From: Vibrio coralliilyticus
GTDB lineage: Bacteria; Pseudomonadota; Gammaproteobacteria; Enterobacterales; Vibrionaceae
Assembly (NCBI RefSeq): GCF_024449095.1
Contig: NZ_CP024628.1
Span: forward strand, 1,364,001-1,428,000
Direction of reading: 5' to 3'
DNA: 64,000 bases
Below are positions 40,353 to 49,569 of the stretch, piece after piece. Each line of letters opens with the position of its first letter. Position 1 is the first letter of the stretch. The position numbers and the translations under genes are program-made. Below the pieces are notes generated by a model, which searched no databases, had not been told where the DNA came from, and was given only the letters and a program-made list of their open reading frames with translations.

Positions 40353-42467
40353 ATGCAGGATCCTTTACTCAATTCGCTGATTTACGTCAGCCGTTACTTC
40401 GGGCTGGCCAATTCACCGGAAGCATTGATTAACGGCTTACCTTTAACAGAGGGTAAGCTCACGCCATTCCTATTTCCGCGCTCTGCAGAGCGTGCTGGAC
40501 TAGTTGCAAAAGAAAATCGTTCCAAGCTCGAAGATATTTCAGATTTAGTCTTACCTGTCGTTTTGTTACTCAAAAGCGGCGATGCATGTGTGCTGAACGC
40601 CATCAACAGCGACAAGCAGGAAGCTGAAATCGTTACGGGCGAATCCGGTTTAGTACCAATCTCTATCTCTTTGGATGAGCTGGAAGAGCTCTACATTGGC
40701 CGCTATTTTCTGGTTAAGAAACAGTTTCGTTACGATGAGCGCTCTCCGGAAGTCCTCAAAACCCGTGAAGGTCACTGGTTCTGGAGCACCATCTGGCAGT
40801 CAAAGAACATCTACCGCGATGTCTTAATCGCTTCTATTCTGATTAACTTGTTTGCCGTTGCTGCACCGATGTTTACCCGCCTAGTTTATGACAAAGTGGT
40901 GCCCAATCTTGCGTTTGAAACCTTATGGGTACTGGCAAGTGGTATTTTCGTCATCTTCCTGTTTGACCTGACACTCAAGATCATGCGCAGCTACTTCATT
41001 GATGTGGCGGGCAAGAAGTCGGACATATTAATTTCATCCAAACTGTTCAGCAAAGTTCTTGGTATTCGCATGGAATCAAGGCCCCCCTCTGTTGGGGCTT
41101 TTGCCCGCCACTTACAAGAATTTGAGTCCATTCGGGAGTTTTTTACTTCAGCAACCATTGGCTCTTTGATTGACCTGCCGTTCTCCTTACTCTTCCTTGT
41201 CTTGATTTGGTTAATGGCTGGCAATCTAGTCTTAGTTCCCATTGCTGGCGTCGTGATTCTGATTGTTTACTCAGCGCTGATTCAGGGCCCATTGCGCCGT
41301 ACCATTGAAGAAGGCTCACGTCTTGCTTCACAGAAATACGCTAACTTGATTGAGAGTTTGTCAGGGCTTGAAACCGTAAAATTATTTGGTGCACAGAGCC
41401 AATTTCAGTTCCGCTGGGAAGAAGCCGTTGCTCATATGGCCAACTGGAATATCAAGAGCCGTCGCATCACAGATGGTATCCAAAATACCGCTGGCTTTGT
41501 TCAACAAGCGTCTAACGTCGGTATGATCATCCTAGGTGTGTATCTGATAGCAGAAGGCGAACTCACCATGGGTGGCTTGATTGCCGCCACCATGCTTAGC
41601 GGCCGAGCCATTGGCCCTATGGTTCAACTTTCCTTACTCTCTACACGCTACAATCAAGCTAAATCGTCTATGACCATTATCGAGCAAGTCATGGAAATGC
41701 CAGATGAACAGGAAGAAGGGAAGCGCTACATCCACCGCCCTATTGTTCAAGGTAAGATTGAACTAGATAAAGTGACTTTCCACTATCCTGATTCGCCCAT
41801 TGCATCTATTCGCGATCTAAGCATCACGATTAATCCGGGTGAGAAAGTGGCAATCATTGGTCGAATTGGCTCAGGTAAGACAACACTGGAACGTTTGATA
41901 CTGGGTCTATTTAAGCCAACCGAAGGCCATGTACGCATCGATGATACCGATATTGAACAACTGCATCACATTGATATTCGGCGTAACATCGGCTGTGTAC
42001 CTCAAGATAGCCAACTGTTCTATGGTTCGATTCGCGACAACATTACCCTTGGCCGCCCACTAGCCGATGATCGTGATGTGATGGATGCCGCCAATCGTGC
42101 TGGCGTAACCGTATTTACACAGCAAGACCCCGCTGGTTTAGAACGTCAGGTTGGCGAAGGCGGCTTGTTACTCTCAGGAGGACAGCGTCAAGCCGTGACT
42201 ATTGCACGAGCCTTCCTCGGTCGCCCACCAGTGCTGTTAATGGATGAACCAACCAGTGCTATGGATAACCGCTCTGAGATGCACATCAAGCAACAATTAG
42301 CGCAACTAAAGCCATCGGAAACGCTGATCTTAATTACGCATAAAACATCCATGCTCGATGTGGTTGATCGAGTCATCGTCATGGAAAAAGGTTGTGTGAT
42401 TGCTGATGGACCTAAAACTGAGGTACTTAACAATCTCAAGCAAGGTAAAGTGAGAGCCGCTAACTAA
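40353..42467 (+). CDS. lapB: Type I secretion ABC transporter, LapB-type
   Basis: A 704-residue protein: N-terminal C39-peptidase-like domain that lacks the catalytic Cys (1-130), a six-helix membrane domain at about 155-430, and an ATPase domain with Walker A GRIGSGKTT, signature LLSGGQRQAVT, and Walker B VLLMDEPTSAMD. The dead C39-like domain is typical of exporters of RTX adhesins, where it binds the unfolded substrate. It pairs with the LapC-type adaptor encoded three genes upstream. It is the last gene of the operon and has a strong terminator. Confidence 0.93.
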   Translation: MQDPLLNSLIYVSRYFGLANSPEALINGLPLTEGKLTPFLFPRSAERAGLVAKENRSKLEDISDLVLPVVLLLKSGDACVLNAINSDKQEAEIVTGESGLVPISISLDELEELYIGRYFLVKKQFRYDERSPEVLKTREGHWFWSTIWQSKNIYRDVLIASILINLFAVAAPMFTRLVYDKVVPNLAFETLWVLASGIFVIFLFDLTLKIMRSYFIDVAGKKSDILISSKLFSKVLGIRMESRPPSVGAFARHLQEFESIREFFTSATIGSLIDLPFSLLFLVLIWLMAGNLVLVPIAGVVILIVYSALIQGPLRRTIEEGSRLASQKYANLIESLSGLETVKLFGAQSQFQFRWEEAVAHMANWNIKSRRITDGIQNTAGFVQQASNVGMIILGVYLIAEGELTMGGLIAATMLSGRAIGPMVQLSLLSTRYNQAKSSMTIIEQVMEMPDEQEEGKRYIHRPIVQGKIELDKVTFHYPDSPIASIRDLSITINPGEKVAIIGRIGSGKTTLERLILGLFKPTEGHVRIDDTDIEQLHHIDIRRNIGCVPQDSQLFYGSIRDNITLGRPLADDRDVMDAANRAGVTVFTQQDPAGLERQVGEGGLLLSGGQRQAVTIARAFLGRPPVLLMDEPTSAMDNRSEMHIKQQLAQLKPSETLILITHKTSMLDVVDRVIVMEKGCVIADGPKTEVLNNLKQGKVRAAN

Positions 42468-42483
42468 ACTGACAAAAACAATA

Positions 42484-42515
42484 AAGCCGCTCAATATTGA
42501 GCGGCTTCTCTTTAC
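42484..42515. terminator. Terminator between lapB and chiA
   Basis: A perfect palindrome AAGCCGCTCAA / TTGAGCGGCTT, with the central TA as turn (42484-42507), is followed by CTCTTT. It serves lapB and possibly convergent chiA. Confidence 0.85.
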
Positions 42516-42539
42516 CTACGATAAGAAGAGCTGTCTAGA

Positions 42540-45068
42540 TTAGCAGTCTGCAGGGCCGACTTCTTTCCATACCCCCCACTGGCCCGATTGAGATGGGTCA
42601 TCACCTTGTGTCCACCACTTGGCTTCCCAGACTTTCCCATCCCAAGTCACTTGGTCACCGCCATTGTATACTGCGCTAGAATCCCAAGCGTTGGTACAAG
42701 TACCGCCACCTGTATCTTTCTTCGCAACAACGACAGTCGCCAAAGCAGAAGAGGTCGCTTGAGCGTCACTCACTGTAACCGTAAAGAGTAATGAAGTATC
42801 TTGCGTATATTCCACTGCGGTAAACGTCACCGTTGCACCATTAATGGTCGCATTAAGTCCAGCAGGCACATCCCAGCTGTACGTTAATGTATCATTATCG
42901 GCATCACTAGAACCTGAGGCGTCAACCACCACTACGTCTCCAGCATTCACTGTAGCAGGAGCTGACACTACAGCAACTGGCGCAGTGTTTACAGGACCAG
43001 TGTCTTTCGCCTGCACTGTCACAACCACAGTGTCAGTCCCCGTAGCTCCTTCATTATCCGTCACTGTCAGTTTGAAAGTAAGCGTTTCAGTTTGCGCAAC
43101 TTCTGCCACATCAAAACTTGCTTGTGCGGTGTCTGCACCCGTTAGTGAAACACTAGTACCTGACAGTTGTTCCCACGCATAGCTTGCAACACTGCCATCA
43201 GAATCGCTTGAGCTACTGCCATCCAATACAACCGATGCAGGACCTGTCACAGTTATATCAGCGCCAGCTACAGCAACAGGAGCTCGATTAGCCGGAGTTC
43301 CACCAGCAAGCCCTTCATGCATCGCATTGAGAATATCACCGTTGTCGGCATCGATTTCCCAAGAGAACAAGCCAGCAAGACCTAAGCTACGTACATAGGC
43401 GCCCTTCGCTTTCACAGAGCGGTCATCATCAAACGTAATCAACTGACCTGTAGAACGATTCCAGACCCAAGGAGCTTCAGCCTGCGCATCGTATCCGTAT
43501 TCAAAACCGTTGATGCCAGTATTATCCGCGCCAAGCATAAAGGACTTCACACCTTTATAGTCAATTACACCATCTTCCCAAACACCTTGTGCTGTGCTGC
43601 CTTTCAGCTTACCAGTCCCGGTCCCTGTCATTGGATCATTAGGATCTGTAAGCGTATCAGGTGTCACGCCTTCCCAACCACGACCATACATTGCAGTACC
43701 AACAACCAGTTTGTTCGCAGGGACGCCCTGCGCTAACAAGAGCTGAATACCATTGTCTGTTGTGTAAGCAGGCCCTTTGTACGGTTCACCATTTTCATCC
43801 ATCCCGGAGCCATCACATTGGCCAGGACGCATAAACGTTCCGCAATAAAGGGCGGTCTGATGGCCCGGTACATTATTCCAACCACCGTAGAAGTCATATG
43901 TCATCGCAAAGATGTAATCCATATACTGAACCGCATCGGCATAATTCACGTCTTCTATCTTGTCATAGCCAACCCCGATCGCAGAAGTCAGCTCGTAGGT
44001 GCGCCCCGTATCGGCTTCCAGCTGATCTAGCATTGCACGTAGTTCTTGCATCAACGCGACATAAGCCGGGCCGTCATTCACCGGGTCGCCAAGATCTGGA
44101 GCCGCACCGCCGCCACCTGGGAATTCCCAGTCAATATCGACGCCATCATAAAATTTCCAAGTCGTCAGGAAGCGCTTAACAGAAGCGACAAAAGTGTCTC
44201 GGTTCGCTTTGGTAGTAAAGTCAAAGAATGGGTCTGATAACGTCCAACCACCAATAGAAGGGATAATTTTTAGATCTGGATTACGCTGCTTAAGCGCCAT
44301 CAGCATCGCGTAGTTACCTTTGATTGGAGAGCTGTATTCATGGCCAGCTTGAGGGAAACTTTTCTGATAAGCTGCCCAAGGATCATGAATCACAACTTCG
44401 TAATCAGGAACACCAGTACAAGCGGTCATCAACGCATTGTAGCTGTTACCACCAACAGATTTCACAGACTCATTCGGACCACAAATAGGAATGAAGCCGT
44501 ATAGAATATGGGTCAGGTTATCGGCAGGAATATTATCAACGGTAAATTCACGTCCATAAATCCCCCACTCGACAAAGTAAGTACCAACGACTGTGCTCGG
44601 GTCGGTGTTGTAGCTCTTGTTATTGGGATCGACGTTCATCGCCAGTGGTGCTAAATGAGCACCATCGGTATCTGCGACCACGATCTCAGCAGGCGCACTC
44701 GTGCTACAGCCACTTTCATCACAAGCTTCAATGGTCATTTGATAACGACCACCTGTCGCATACTTGAAGTTGGCTGTTGTTTGGCTACCCGAAATTGGAC
44801 CAGTAGCTACCTCAACACCATCAAAGTAAACCTTGTATGTGTCCCCTGTTGTGCCACTCCACTGATTAAACTTAATAGCGATATCAGCTTCATCAAAATA
44901 TTTCACCATTTGGTTGTAACCAGCGGTGGTTTCCATTGCTAATTCAATCTTCGAGAACTGAAGATTGTTCGAGCCGTAGACATCAATACTTGGGGCTGTT
45001 GGTGCAGCCATCGCAGTGCCGGATAGCGCCAAAGCGATACTAGCGGCGCACAAAGTTATACGATTCAT
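42540..45068 (-). CDS. chiA: Secreted chitinase A (GH18) with two PKD-like domains and a chitin-binding domain
   Basis: An 842-residue secreted endochitinase: signal peptide (1-21, ending GTAMA), N-terminal ChiA beta-sandwich (to about 135), GH18 barrel (about 155-585) with the DxxDxDxE motif DGVDIDWE whose Glu is residue 315, two Ig/PKD-like repeats (APVAVAGADITV and APVAVVSAPATV) and a C-terminal CBM5/12 (WDSSAVYNGGDQVTWDGKVW). Glu315 is the known acid/base of V. harveyi ChiA, and the catalytic half is nearly the same protein. The tail is longer than in that enzyme. I use ATG 45068, five codons into the frame, because it starts the signal peptide. Chitin-induced expression is expected in vibrios. 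Confidence 0.96.
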   Translation of the reverse strand: MNRITLCAASIALALSGTAMAAPTAPSIDVYGSNNLQFSKIELAMETTAGYNQMVKYFDEADIAIKFNQWSGTTGDTYKVYFDGVEVATGPISGSQTTANFKYATGGRYQMTIEACDESGCSTSAPAEIVVADTDGAHLAPLAMNVDPNNKSYNTDPSTVVGTYFVEWGIYGREFTVDNIPADNLTHILYGFIPICGPNESVKSVGGNSYNALMTACTGVPDYEVVIHDPWAAYQKSFPQAGHEYSSPIKGNYAMLMALKQRNPDLKIIPSIGGWTLSDPFFDFTTKANRDTFVASVKRFLTTWKFYDGVDIDWEFPGGGGAAPDLGDPVNDGPAYVALMQELRAMLDQLEADTGRTYELTSAIGVGYDKIEDVNYADAVQYMDYIFAMTYDFYGGWNNVPGHQTALYCGTFMRPGQCDGSGMDENGEPYKGPAYTTDNGIQLLLAQGVPANKLVVGTAMYGRGWEGVTPDTLTDPNDPMTGTGTGKLKGSTAQGVWEDGVIDYKGVKSFMLGADNTGINGFEYGYDAQAEAPWVWNRSTGQLITFDDDRSVKAKGAYVRSLGLAGLFSWEIDADNGDILNAMHEGLAGGTPANRAPVAVAGADITVTGPASVVLDGSSSSDSDGSVASYAWEQLSGTSVSLTGADTAQASFDVAEVAQTETLTFKLTVTDNEGATGTDTVVVTVQAKDTGPVNTAPVAVVSAPATVNAGDVVVVDASGSSDADNDTLTYSWDVPAGLNATINGATVTFTAVEYTQDTSLLFTVTVSDAQATSSALATVVVAKKDTGGGTCTNAWDSSAVYNGGDQVTWDGKVWEAKWWTQGDDPSQSGQWGVWKEVGPADC

Positions 45069-45433
45069 ACCTATTTCTCTCATTCCTTGTACATTTACCC
45101 GAAAGTTGGGAAGTGATACCTATCGCCGTAAGTTGCCTTAAATACCTAGCTGGCCAAGTAGTGAGCCGAAAAACTTATCGAGGATCGGTATTCGCTGTTC
45201 TTTGCTACATCACGAAGAACATCACTTTCAGTATTCGAGAGACTTTTTTTTTGATGAAAAAAATAAAGACTCTTTTCGAGGCAAGATCAGAAAATAATTG
45301 TATATCTTAGACTTGTTACATCACAAATGAGGATACCTGCCCATATTTTATAAAATATCAAACATGGAAAAACATACTTATTTGTCAATAATTTAACGGG
45401 TGATATACCAAATATAGTGACAAAAACGTATAG
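45069..45433 (-). promoter_or_regulatory. chiA upstream region
   Basis: This 365-bp AT-rich stretch lies between chiA and the tnaA terminator. It holds the chiA promoter and poly-T/poly-A tracts (45247-45266), which may bend DNA. I see no recognisable regulator site and no gene. Confidence 0.3.
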
Positions 45434-45474
45434 AAAACCTGCCTCCTAAAGGGGTTAGGAGGCAGGTTTTAATC
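45434..45474 (-). terminator. Terminator of tnaA
   Basis: A perfect 16-bp stem AAAACCTGCCTCCTAA and its complement with a 5-base loop lies 10 bp past the tnaA stop. The stem's own terminal T-tract provides the U-run. Confidence 0.85.
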
Positions 45475-45479
45475 AAGGA

Positions 45480-46877
45480 TTATTTGGACTTAAATCGCGC
45501 CGTGAAATGACGCAGTACAGGTGGTTCGTACTCAAACGTTAAGCCTTTAAGCTCATGAGCACGCTCTTTGAGCGCAATGATCGCATCAGCGATGTAATCC
45601 ATGTGATCGTTGGTGTACACACGACGGGGTATAGTCAAACGCATCAGCTCCAGCTCTGATGGCTTTTGTTTACCTGTTTCGGGATCACGCCCTAAAAGAA
45701 GTGAACCTATTTCTACGGCGCGCACACCAGATTCAAGATATAGGGCATTACATAAAACATGCGCAGGGAACTCCTCAGGTGGAATGTGTGGCAGTATCTT
45801 CGCTGCATCGACAAAAACGGCATGACCACCAGTGGGATACTGAATAGGAATACCACCTTCACGTAAGCGATCACCTAGGTACTGAACTTGGCTTATCCGG
45901 TAGTGGAGAAAATCTTCGTCTGCTCCCTCATACAAACCACGAGCCAACGCTTCCATATCTCGACCCGCCATACCGCCATAGGTCACAAACCCTTCCATCG
46001 GAACACAGCGAGTTCGCACCGCTTGAAAAAGCTCCTCATGATCTCTAATACAGCACAAGCCACCGATGTTAACCATTGGATCTTTTTTGGCCGACATGGT
46101 GAGCATATCGCCATATTGATACATTTCACGAATGATCTCTAAGATGGACTTATCCTGATACCCTTCTTCACGCTGTTTTATAAAGTAGGCATTTTCACAG
46201 TAACGGGCAGAATCAATCACGACTGGAATATCATTTTTACTCGCTAACTCATAGACAGCACGCATATTTTCCATCGAAACGGGCTGACCTCCTGAACTGT
46301 TACAAGTGACGGTGGTGATAATCGCACAGACATTATGAGCGCCATACTGTTCTATCGTGGCTTCCAACTTATCGAGATCAAAGTTACCTTTCCAGTCATA
46401 AGGCGTCGTTGTGTCAAAGGCATGTCTATCCACCACATTGATTGCCTTGCCACCATTCAGTTCGATATGTCCAGCGGTTGTATCAAAGTGATAGTTGGAG
46501 ATGAAAACCGGCTCCGTCCCACCGCGAACGCTACGCATACGCTCAATCAGCGCTGGAAACAGAATTTGTTCTGCCCCGCGTCCTTGGTGAGCAGGCACTG
46601 TAAGCTTATAACCAAAGAAATGTTCCACTGCCTGACAAAGATTGTAGTAGTTGCGACTTCCGGCATAAGACTCATCTCCCATCATTATGCCTGCCCATTG
46701 GTTGTCGCTCATCGCACCTGTCCCTGAATCTGTTAGAAGGTCGATGTACACATCATCACTCTTTAATAAGAAGGGGTTGAGACCAGCTTCATTCAACGCG
46801 ATGACTCGATCTTGGTATGTGGTCATTTTGATCGGTTCAACCATTTTAATACGAAAAGGCTCTGGTATACGTTTCAT
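45480..46877 (-). CDS. tnaA: Tryptophanase (tryptophan indole-lyase)
   Basis: A 465-residue PLP enzyme that cleaves tryptophan to indole, pyruvate and ammonia. The PLP lysine lies in [13 protein letters not shown]. The family's PLP and substrate segments are present: [33 protein letters not shown] and [13 protein letters not shown]. Tryptophanases and tyrosine phenol-lyases are close relatives. Here the C-terminal LRHFTAR (His, not Phe), [12 protein letters not shown] (Val, not Met/Arg) and the DTTAGH Asp favour tryptophanase, although stretches such as [14 protein letters not shown] look like the phenol-lyase. Indole is a vibrio signal for biofilm. A TnaC-like leader peptide lies upstream, so tryptophan-controlled attenuation is likely. 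Confidence 0.9.
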   Translation of the reverse strand: MKRIPEPFRIKMVEPIKMTTYQDRVIALNEAGLNPFLLKSDDVYIDLLTDSGTGAMSDNQWAGIMMGDESYAGSRNYYNLCQAVEHFFGYKLTVPAHQGRGAEQILFPALIERMRSVRGGTEPVFISNYHFDTTAGHIELNGGKAINVVDRHAFDTTTPYDWKGNFDLDKLEATIEQYGAHNVCAIITTVTCNSSGGQPVSMENMRAVYELASKNDIPVVIDSARYCENAYFIKQREEGYQDKSILEIIREMYQYGDMLTMSAKKDPMVNIGGLCCIRDHEELFQAVRTRCVPMEGFVTYGGMAGRDMEALARGLYEGADEDFLHYRISQVQYLGDRLREGGIPIQYPTGGHAVFVDAAKILPHIPPEEFPAHVLCNALYLESGVRAVEIGSLLLGRDPETGKQKPSELELMRLTIPRRVYTNDHMDYIADAIIALKERAHELKGLTFEYEPPVLRHFTARFKSK

Positions 46878-46952
46878 GTTTAATTTCCTATAGATAGATC
46901 TATCCCTGCAGAAAACTGCATTGGATTCAAAAATAAAATGACAAATAAGAGC

Positions 46953-46966
46953 GGCGCGTATGCGCC
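46953..46966 (-). other. GC-rich hairpin between leader peptide and tnaA
   Basis: GGCGC-N4-GCGCC on the minus strand is followed by CGCTCTTATTTG and a T-rich region. It lies between the TnaC-like stop codon and the tnaA start and could be a pause or termination site in the leader. Confidence 0.4.
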
Positions 46967-46974
46967 TGAGGAAA

Positions 46975-47076
46975 TTAAATGAGTGCTGATTCTTTATTCA
47001 GCAGGGACAAGCAGAAGTCTAAGTTATACCATGGCGACAACACTAAGCGGCTGTCGTGCATCCAAATGCATTTCAT
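46975..47076 (-). CDS. tnaC: TnaC-like leader peptide of the tryptophanase gene
   Basis: A 33-codon frame begins [10 protein letters not shown], has AAAGGA eight bases ahead of its ATG (47076) and ends 97 bp before tnaA. Residues 16-20 are WYNLD, matching the WFNID core of E. coli TnaC, in which Trp12 and Asp16 are essential for tryptophan-induced ribosome stalling. The peptide goes on for 13 residues after the core, where E. coli TnaC runs 8 and ends at Pro24. No Pro stands at the end here, so the stall site may differ. Inference: tna expression is controlled by stalling at this peptide. It is too short for normal gene finding. Confidence 0.6.
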   Translation of the reverse strand: MKCIWMHDSRLVLSPWYNLDFCLSLLNKESALI

Positions 47077-47379
47077 AGCGTTATCCTTTACTTTGGTTAC
47101 AGACACATCAATCAATATAGTCGTGTTGTTATCTATTTACCGTGAAACGCCGCTCAAAAACCATCCGTTATAGAAATGAAAGCCGAACATTCATAAACCT
47201 AAAAGGCCTTATTTAAAGTTCGTCACGAGCACCTCTCACACTCTAGTTCGAATAACTAAGACATTTATCATCATTAAAAGTTAAGTTTCCGTGAAATCTT
47301 ATCACTTTGACATTCATCTAATTGAAACCTATTAACTTGCTAGGCAAAGTATTGGTAACCAAACCAAATGGATCAAGTC
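47077..47379. promoter_or_regulatory. Divergent promoter region of tnaC-tnaA and the DUF2057 gene
   Basis: This is 303 bp of AT-rich non-coding DNA. It contains the promoters of both directions. I can see no firm -35/-10 pair or CRP site, although CRP control of tna is usual. Confidence 0.3.
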
Positions 47380-48033
47380 ATGAAAATCACTACAACATTA
47401 TTGGCTGCAACAGCACTGAGCCTCAGTGCGATGGCAGCGGCCGAAGTCACGATTACCGTCCCTGAGACAGTGGACGTCTTGGTTGCAAATGATGCCAAAC
47501 CAGAATTGTCTGGCGGTTTCTTTTCGGCGAATAAAACACTGACTCTGCCAAATGGTGAGAACCAAATCTTATTCCGCTATCAACCGTACTTCACTCAAGG
47601 TAATGACCGAATTATTCTTGAAAGCGACCCTATCATTGCCACTTTTAATACCAGTGATACAGAGCTGACGTTCGACATGCCGAAATACCGTGATCACCAC
47701 GAAGGTGAGAAGAAAATTAAAGATGTAGACTGGCAACTGACGACAGAAAACGGCAACCCGCTTGCCGTCACTCAGGACAAGCTTATAAAAGATGGAATGC
47801 AAATAGGGCGTAACTTCCAAATTGAGCTAGCTGATTACAACCGTCGTGGTGGTGTGGCTGCGGTTTCAGCCGCCGCAATAGGCGCAACAGTCCAGCCAGT
47901 TCATCTACCCGCTCAAGTGACGAAGGAAGGCGTCAAAGGTGATTCCACAGCGGAAGAGATGCTGCATTTCTGGTACAACAAAGCCGATGCAGAAACACAA
48001 GCACGCTTCAAACAGTTCTTGCTGGAAAAGTAA
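47380..48033 (+). CDS. DUF2057 periplasmic protein (YccT/CsgI-like)
   Basis: A 217-residue exported protein: signal peptide (TTLLAATALSLSAMAA), then an all-beta-looking domain with VTITVPETVDVLVAND, LPNGENQILFRYQPYF and a C-terminal helical tail (EEMLHFWYNKADAETQARFKQFL). It fits DUF2057; the E. coli member YccT (CsgI) holds back curli assembly in the periplasm. Whether vibrio members act on an amyloid is unknown. I take ATG 47380 rather than 47368 because the signal peptide then starts MKITTT. It converges on an HD-GYP gene with a shared hairpin. Confidence 0.75.
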   Translation: MKITTTLLAATALSLSAMAAAEVTITVPETVDVLVANDAKPELSGGFFSANKTLTLPNGENQILFRYQPYFTQGNDRIILESDPIIATFNTSDTELTFDMPKYRDHHEGEKKIKDVDWQLTTENGNPLAVTQDKLIKDGMQIGRNFQIELADYNRRGGVAAVSAAAIGATVQPVHLPAQVTKEGVKGDSTAEEMLHFWYNKADAETQARFKQFLLEK

Positions 48034-48049
48034 TCAAGCTTAATAAACC

Positions 48050-48079
48050 AAAAGCCTGCGCATTAAGCGCTGGCTTTTT
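48050..48079. terminator. Shared terminator of the DUF2057 and HD-GYP genes
   Basis: AAAAGCC-T-GCGC / GCGC-T-GGCTTTT with loop ATTAA has one internal T:T mismatch. It is followed by TTC and overlaps the last codons of the HD-GYP gene. Confidence 0.7.
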
Positions 48080-49340
48080 CTATGGCAGGGTGACCTGTAG
48101 AAATCTGATAACACTCCAATTCATTCTCCATCAAGCATTCAAACACTACCGCATCAAGTTTACCGTCATCCACCAACCCCTGAAGAATTTGCATTGTTTC
48201 ATTAAGCAAGACCCCTTGTCGATAGGGGCGAGATTGCGTCAAAGCCTGAAATACATCGGCAATAGCAACAATACGGCTGGGTTGATCCAACTCTTTGGCC
48301 GTCTTCCCTAAAGGATACCCAGAACCATCAAGCCTTTCATGATGGTTTGAAGCCCAATCAATCACTTGACTGGAACGAAACATGTTCGTTAATGCATGGC
48401 GGGTATCCGTCGCATGACGCTTGATACAGGCGTATTCTTCATCGGTCAACTCTGCAGGTTTATGCAAAATAGCCACTGGAGTTTTCAGCTTGCCAATATC
48501 ATGCACTAAACCAGCCAAATACAACATACGTTGCGCTTTCGTCGAATACCCCAATTGTTTACCTAGAAATGAGGTTAACTCTGCAACATGTCGAGAATGT
48601 TGGAATGTGAAAGTACTTTTGGCATCGACAATCTGGGCAAAAAATTCTGCCACCGCAATCGTGTCTTCCAACCCCAAACACGATGAAAAGAAAGGTATGG
48701 AAGGAAAGCGGCTTGCCATGGTTTCTATATAACGAGATTCCATAGAAAACCAGAAGTCGTCATTATCGATCAATTCACACATATGCTGAACCATATTCGG
48801 CTCAAATAAAGTACCAACATTTGCGGTTAGTTCACCAATAATCGACCGTTTATTATTTTCAGTGATATTGCCGTATTGATCCGGGTAAAAACGCGAGTAG
48901 AGATAGTCGACTCGATCGGAAATAAATAGCAGCCCAGCAAGCTGTTTATCCGTTTCAGACAGTCTGTCTTCACAGCTCAGATGTTGCCACTGAGTATGGT
49001 GATACAAAACCGGCAGAGCAAAAACAGCTAAAGGCGGGCAAACACTCAGCAACCCATGTCCTTTAATACAGTGCTTCTTTGTGTTCTTCGGAGCCATTGA
49101 CTCGAACAGATAGGTCAATTCATCAGACTGTGAAACACCACAGTCATGAATCAACCCCAGAGAAAAAGCGAGTTGAGATAGCTCTTCCTCCCACCCCATT
49201 CGTTTAGCACATTGATAAGCAATGTACCCAACTCGGTAACCATGGTTGATATCATCAATTCCAACGTCATCGAGAGCTGAAGCGATTTCAAATAGCACCT
49301 GACGTAAATCTACGCTTACGTTATCAAGCGATTCATCCAT
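48063..49340 (-). CDS. HD-GYP phosphodiesterase with an extra N-terminal HD domain
   Basis: A 425-residue cytoplasmic protein. The C-terminal half carries the HD-GYP signature: His in FQHSRHVAELTSFLG, the HDIGKLKTP metal site, KRHATDTRH and HHERLDGSGYP. It should degrade c-di-GMP to pGpG/GMP. The N-terminal 200 residues look like another HD domain (GLIHDCGVSQSDELTYLF), with the metal pair HD kept but no GYP motif. Tandem HD/HD-GYP proteins of this length occur in vibrios; the first domain may be regulatory. There are no membrane helices. Confidence 0.9.
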   Translation of the reverse strand: MDESLDNVSVDLRQVLFEIASALDDVGIDDINHGYRVGYIAYQCAKRMGWEEELSQLAFSLGLIHDCGVSQSDELTYLFESMAPKNTKKHCIKGHGLLSVCPPLAVFALPVLYHHTQWQHLSCEDRLSETDKQLAGLLFISDRVDYLYSRFYPDQYGNITENNKRSIIGELTANVGTLFEPNMVQHMCELIDNDDFWFSMESRYIETMASRFPSIPFFSSCLGLEDTIAVAEFFAQIVDAKSTFTFQHSRHVAELTSFLGKQLGYSTKAQRMLYLAGLVHDIGKLKTPVAILHKPAELTDEEYACIKRHATDTRHALTNMFRSSQVIDWASNHHERLDGSGYPLGKTAKELDQPSRIVAIADVFQALTQSRPYRQGVLLNETMQILQGLVDDGKLDAVVFECLMENELECYQISTGHPAIEKASA

Positions 49341-49569
49341 TCGTATTAACCTAACTGACTAATTTTTCTTATTTTAGATTTATAAGGCTAAACGATTTCG
49401 TTTCATAAAAACCATAAATTCATTAAGACTATTTATATAATTGTGATTTGTATAACGTCTTGGGCGAACTTCGTGCTACATGAAAAATGTTTTTGCAACA
49501 AGTGTTTATGGTCATACCAGTCATTCTCTGTTAAGTTAACCTTTCATATTCAACTTGTTTAGGTTCCTT

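Noticed and set aside
45240..45300. T9 and A-rich tracts upstream of chiA as a terminator
   Set aside because: There is no stable GC-containing stem before the T-run; it is more likely promoter-proximal curvature.
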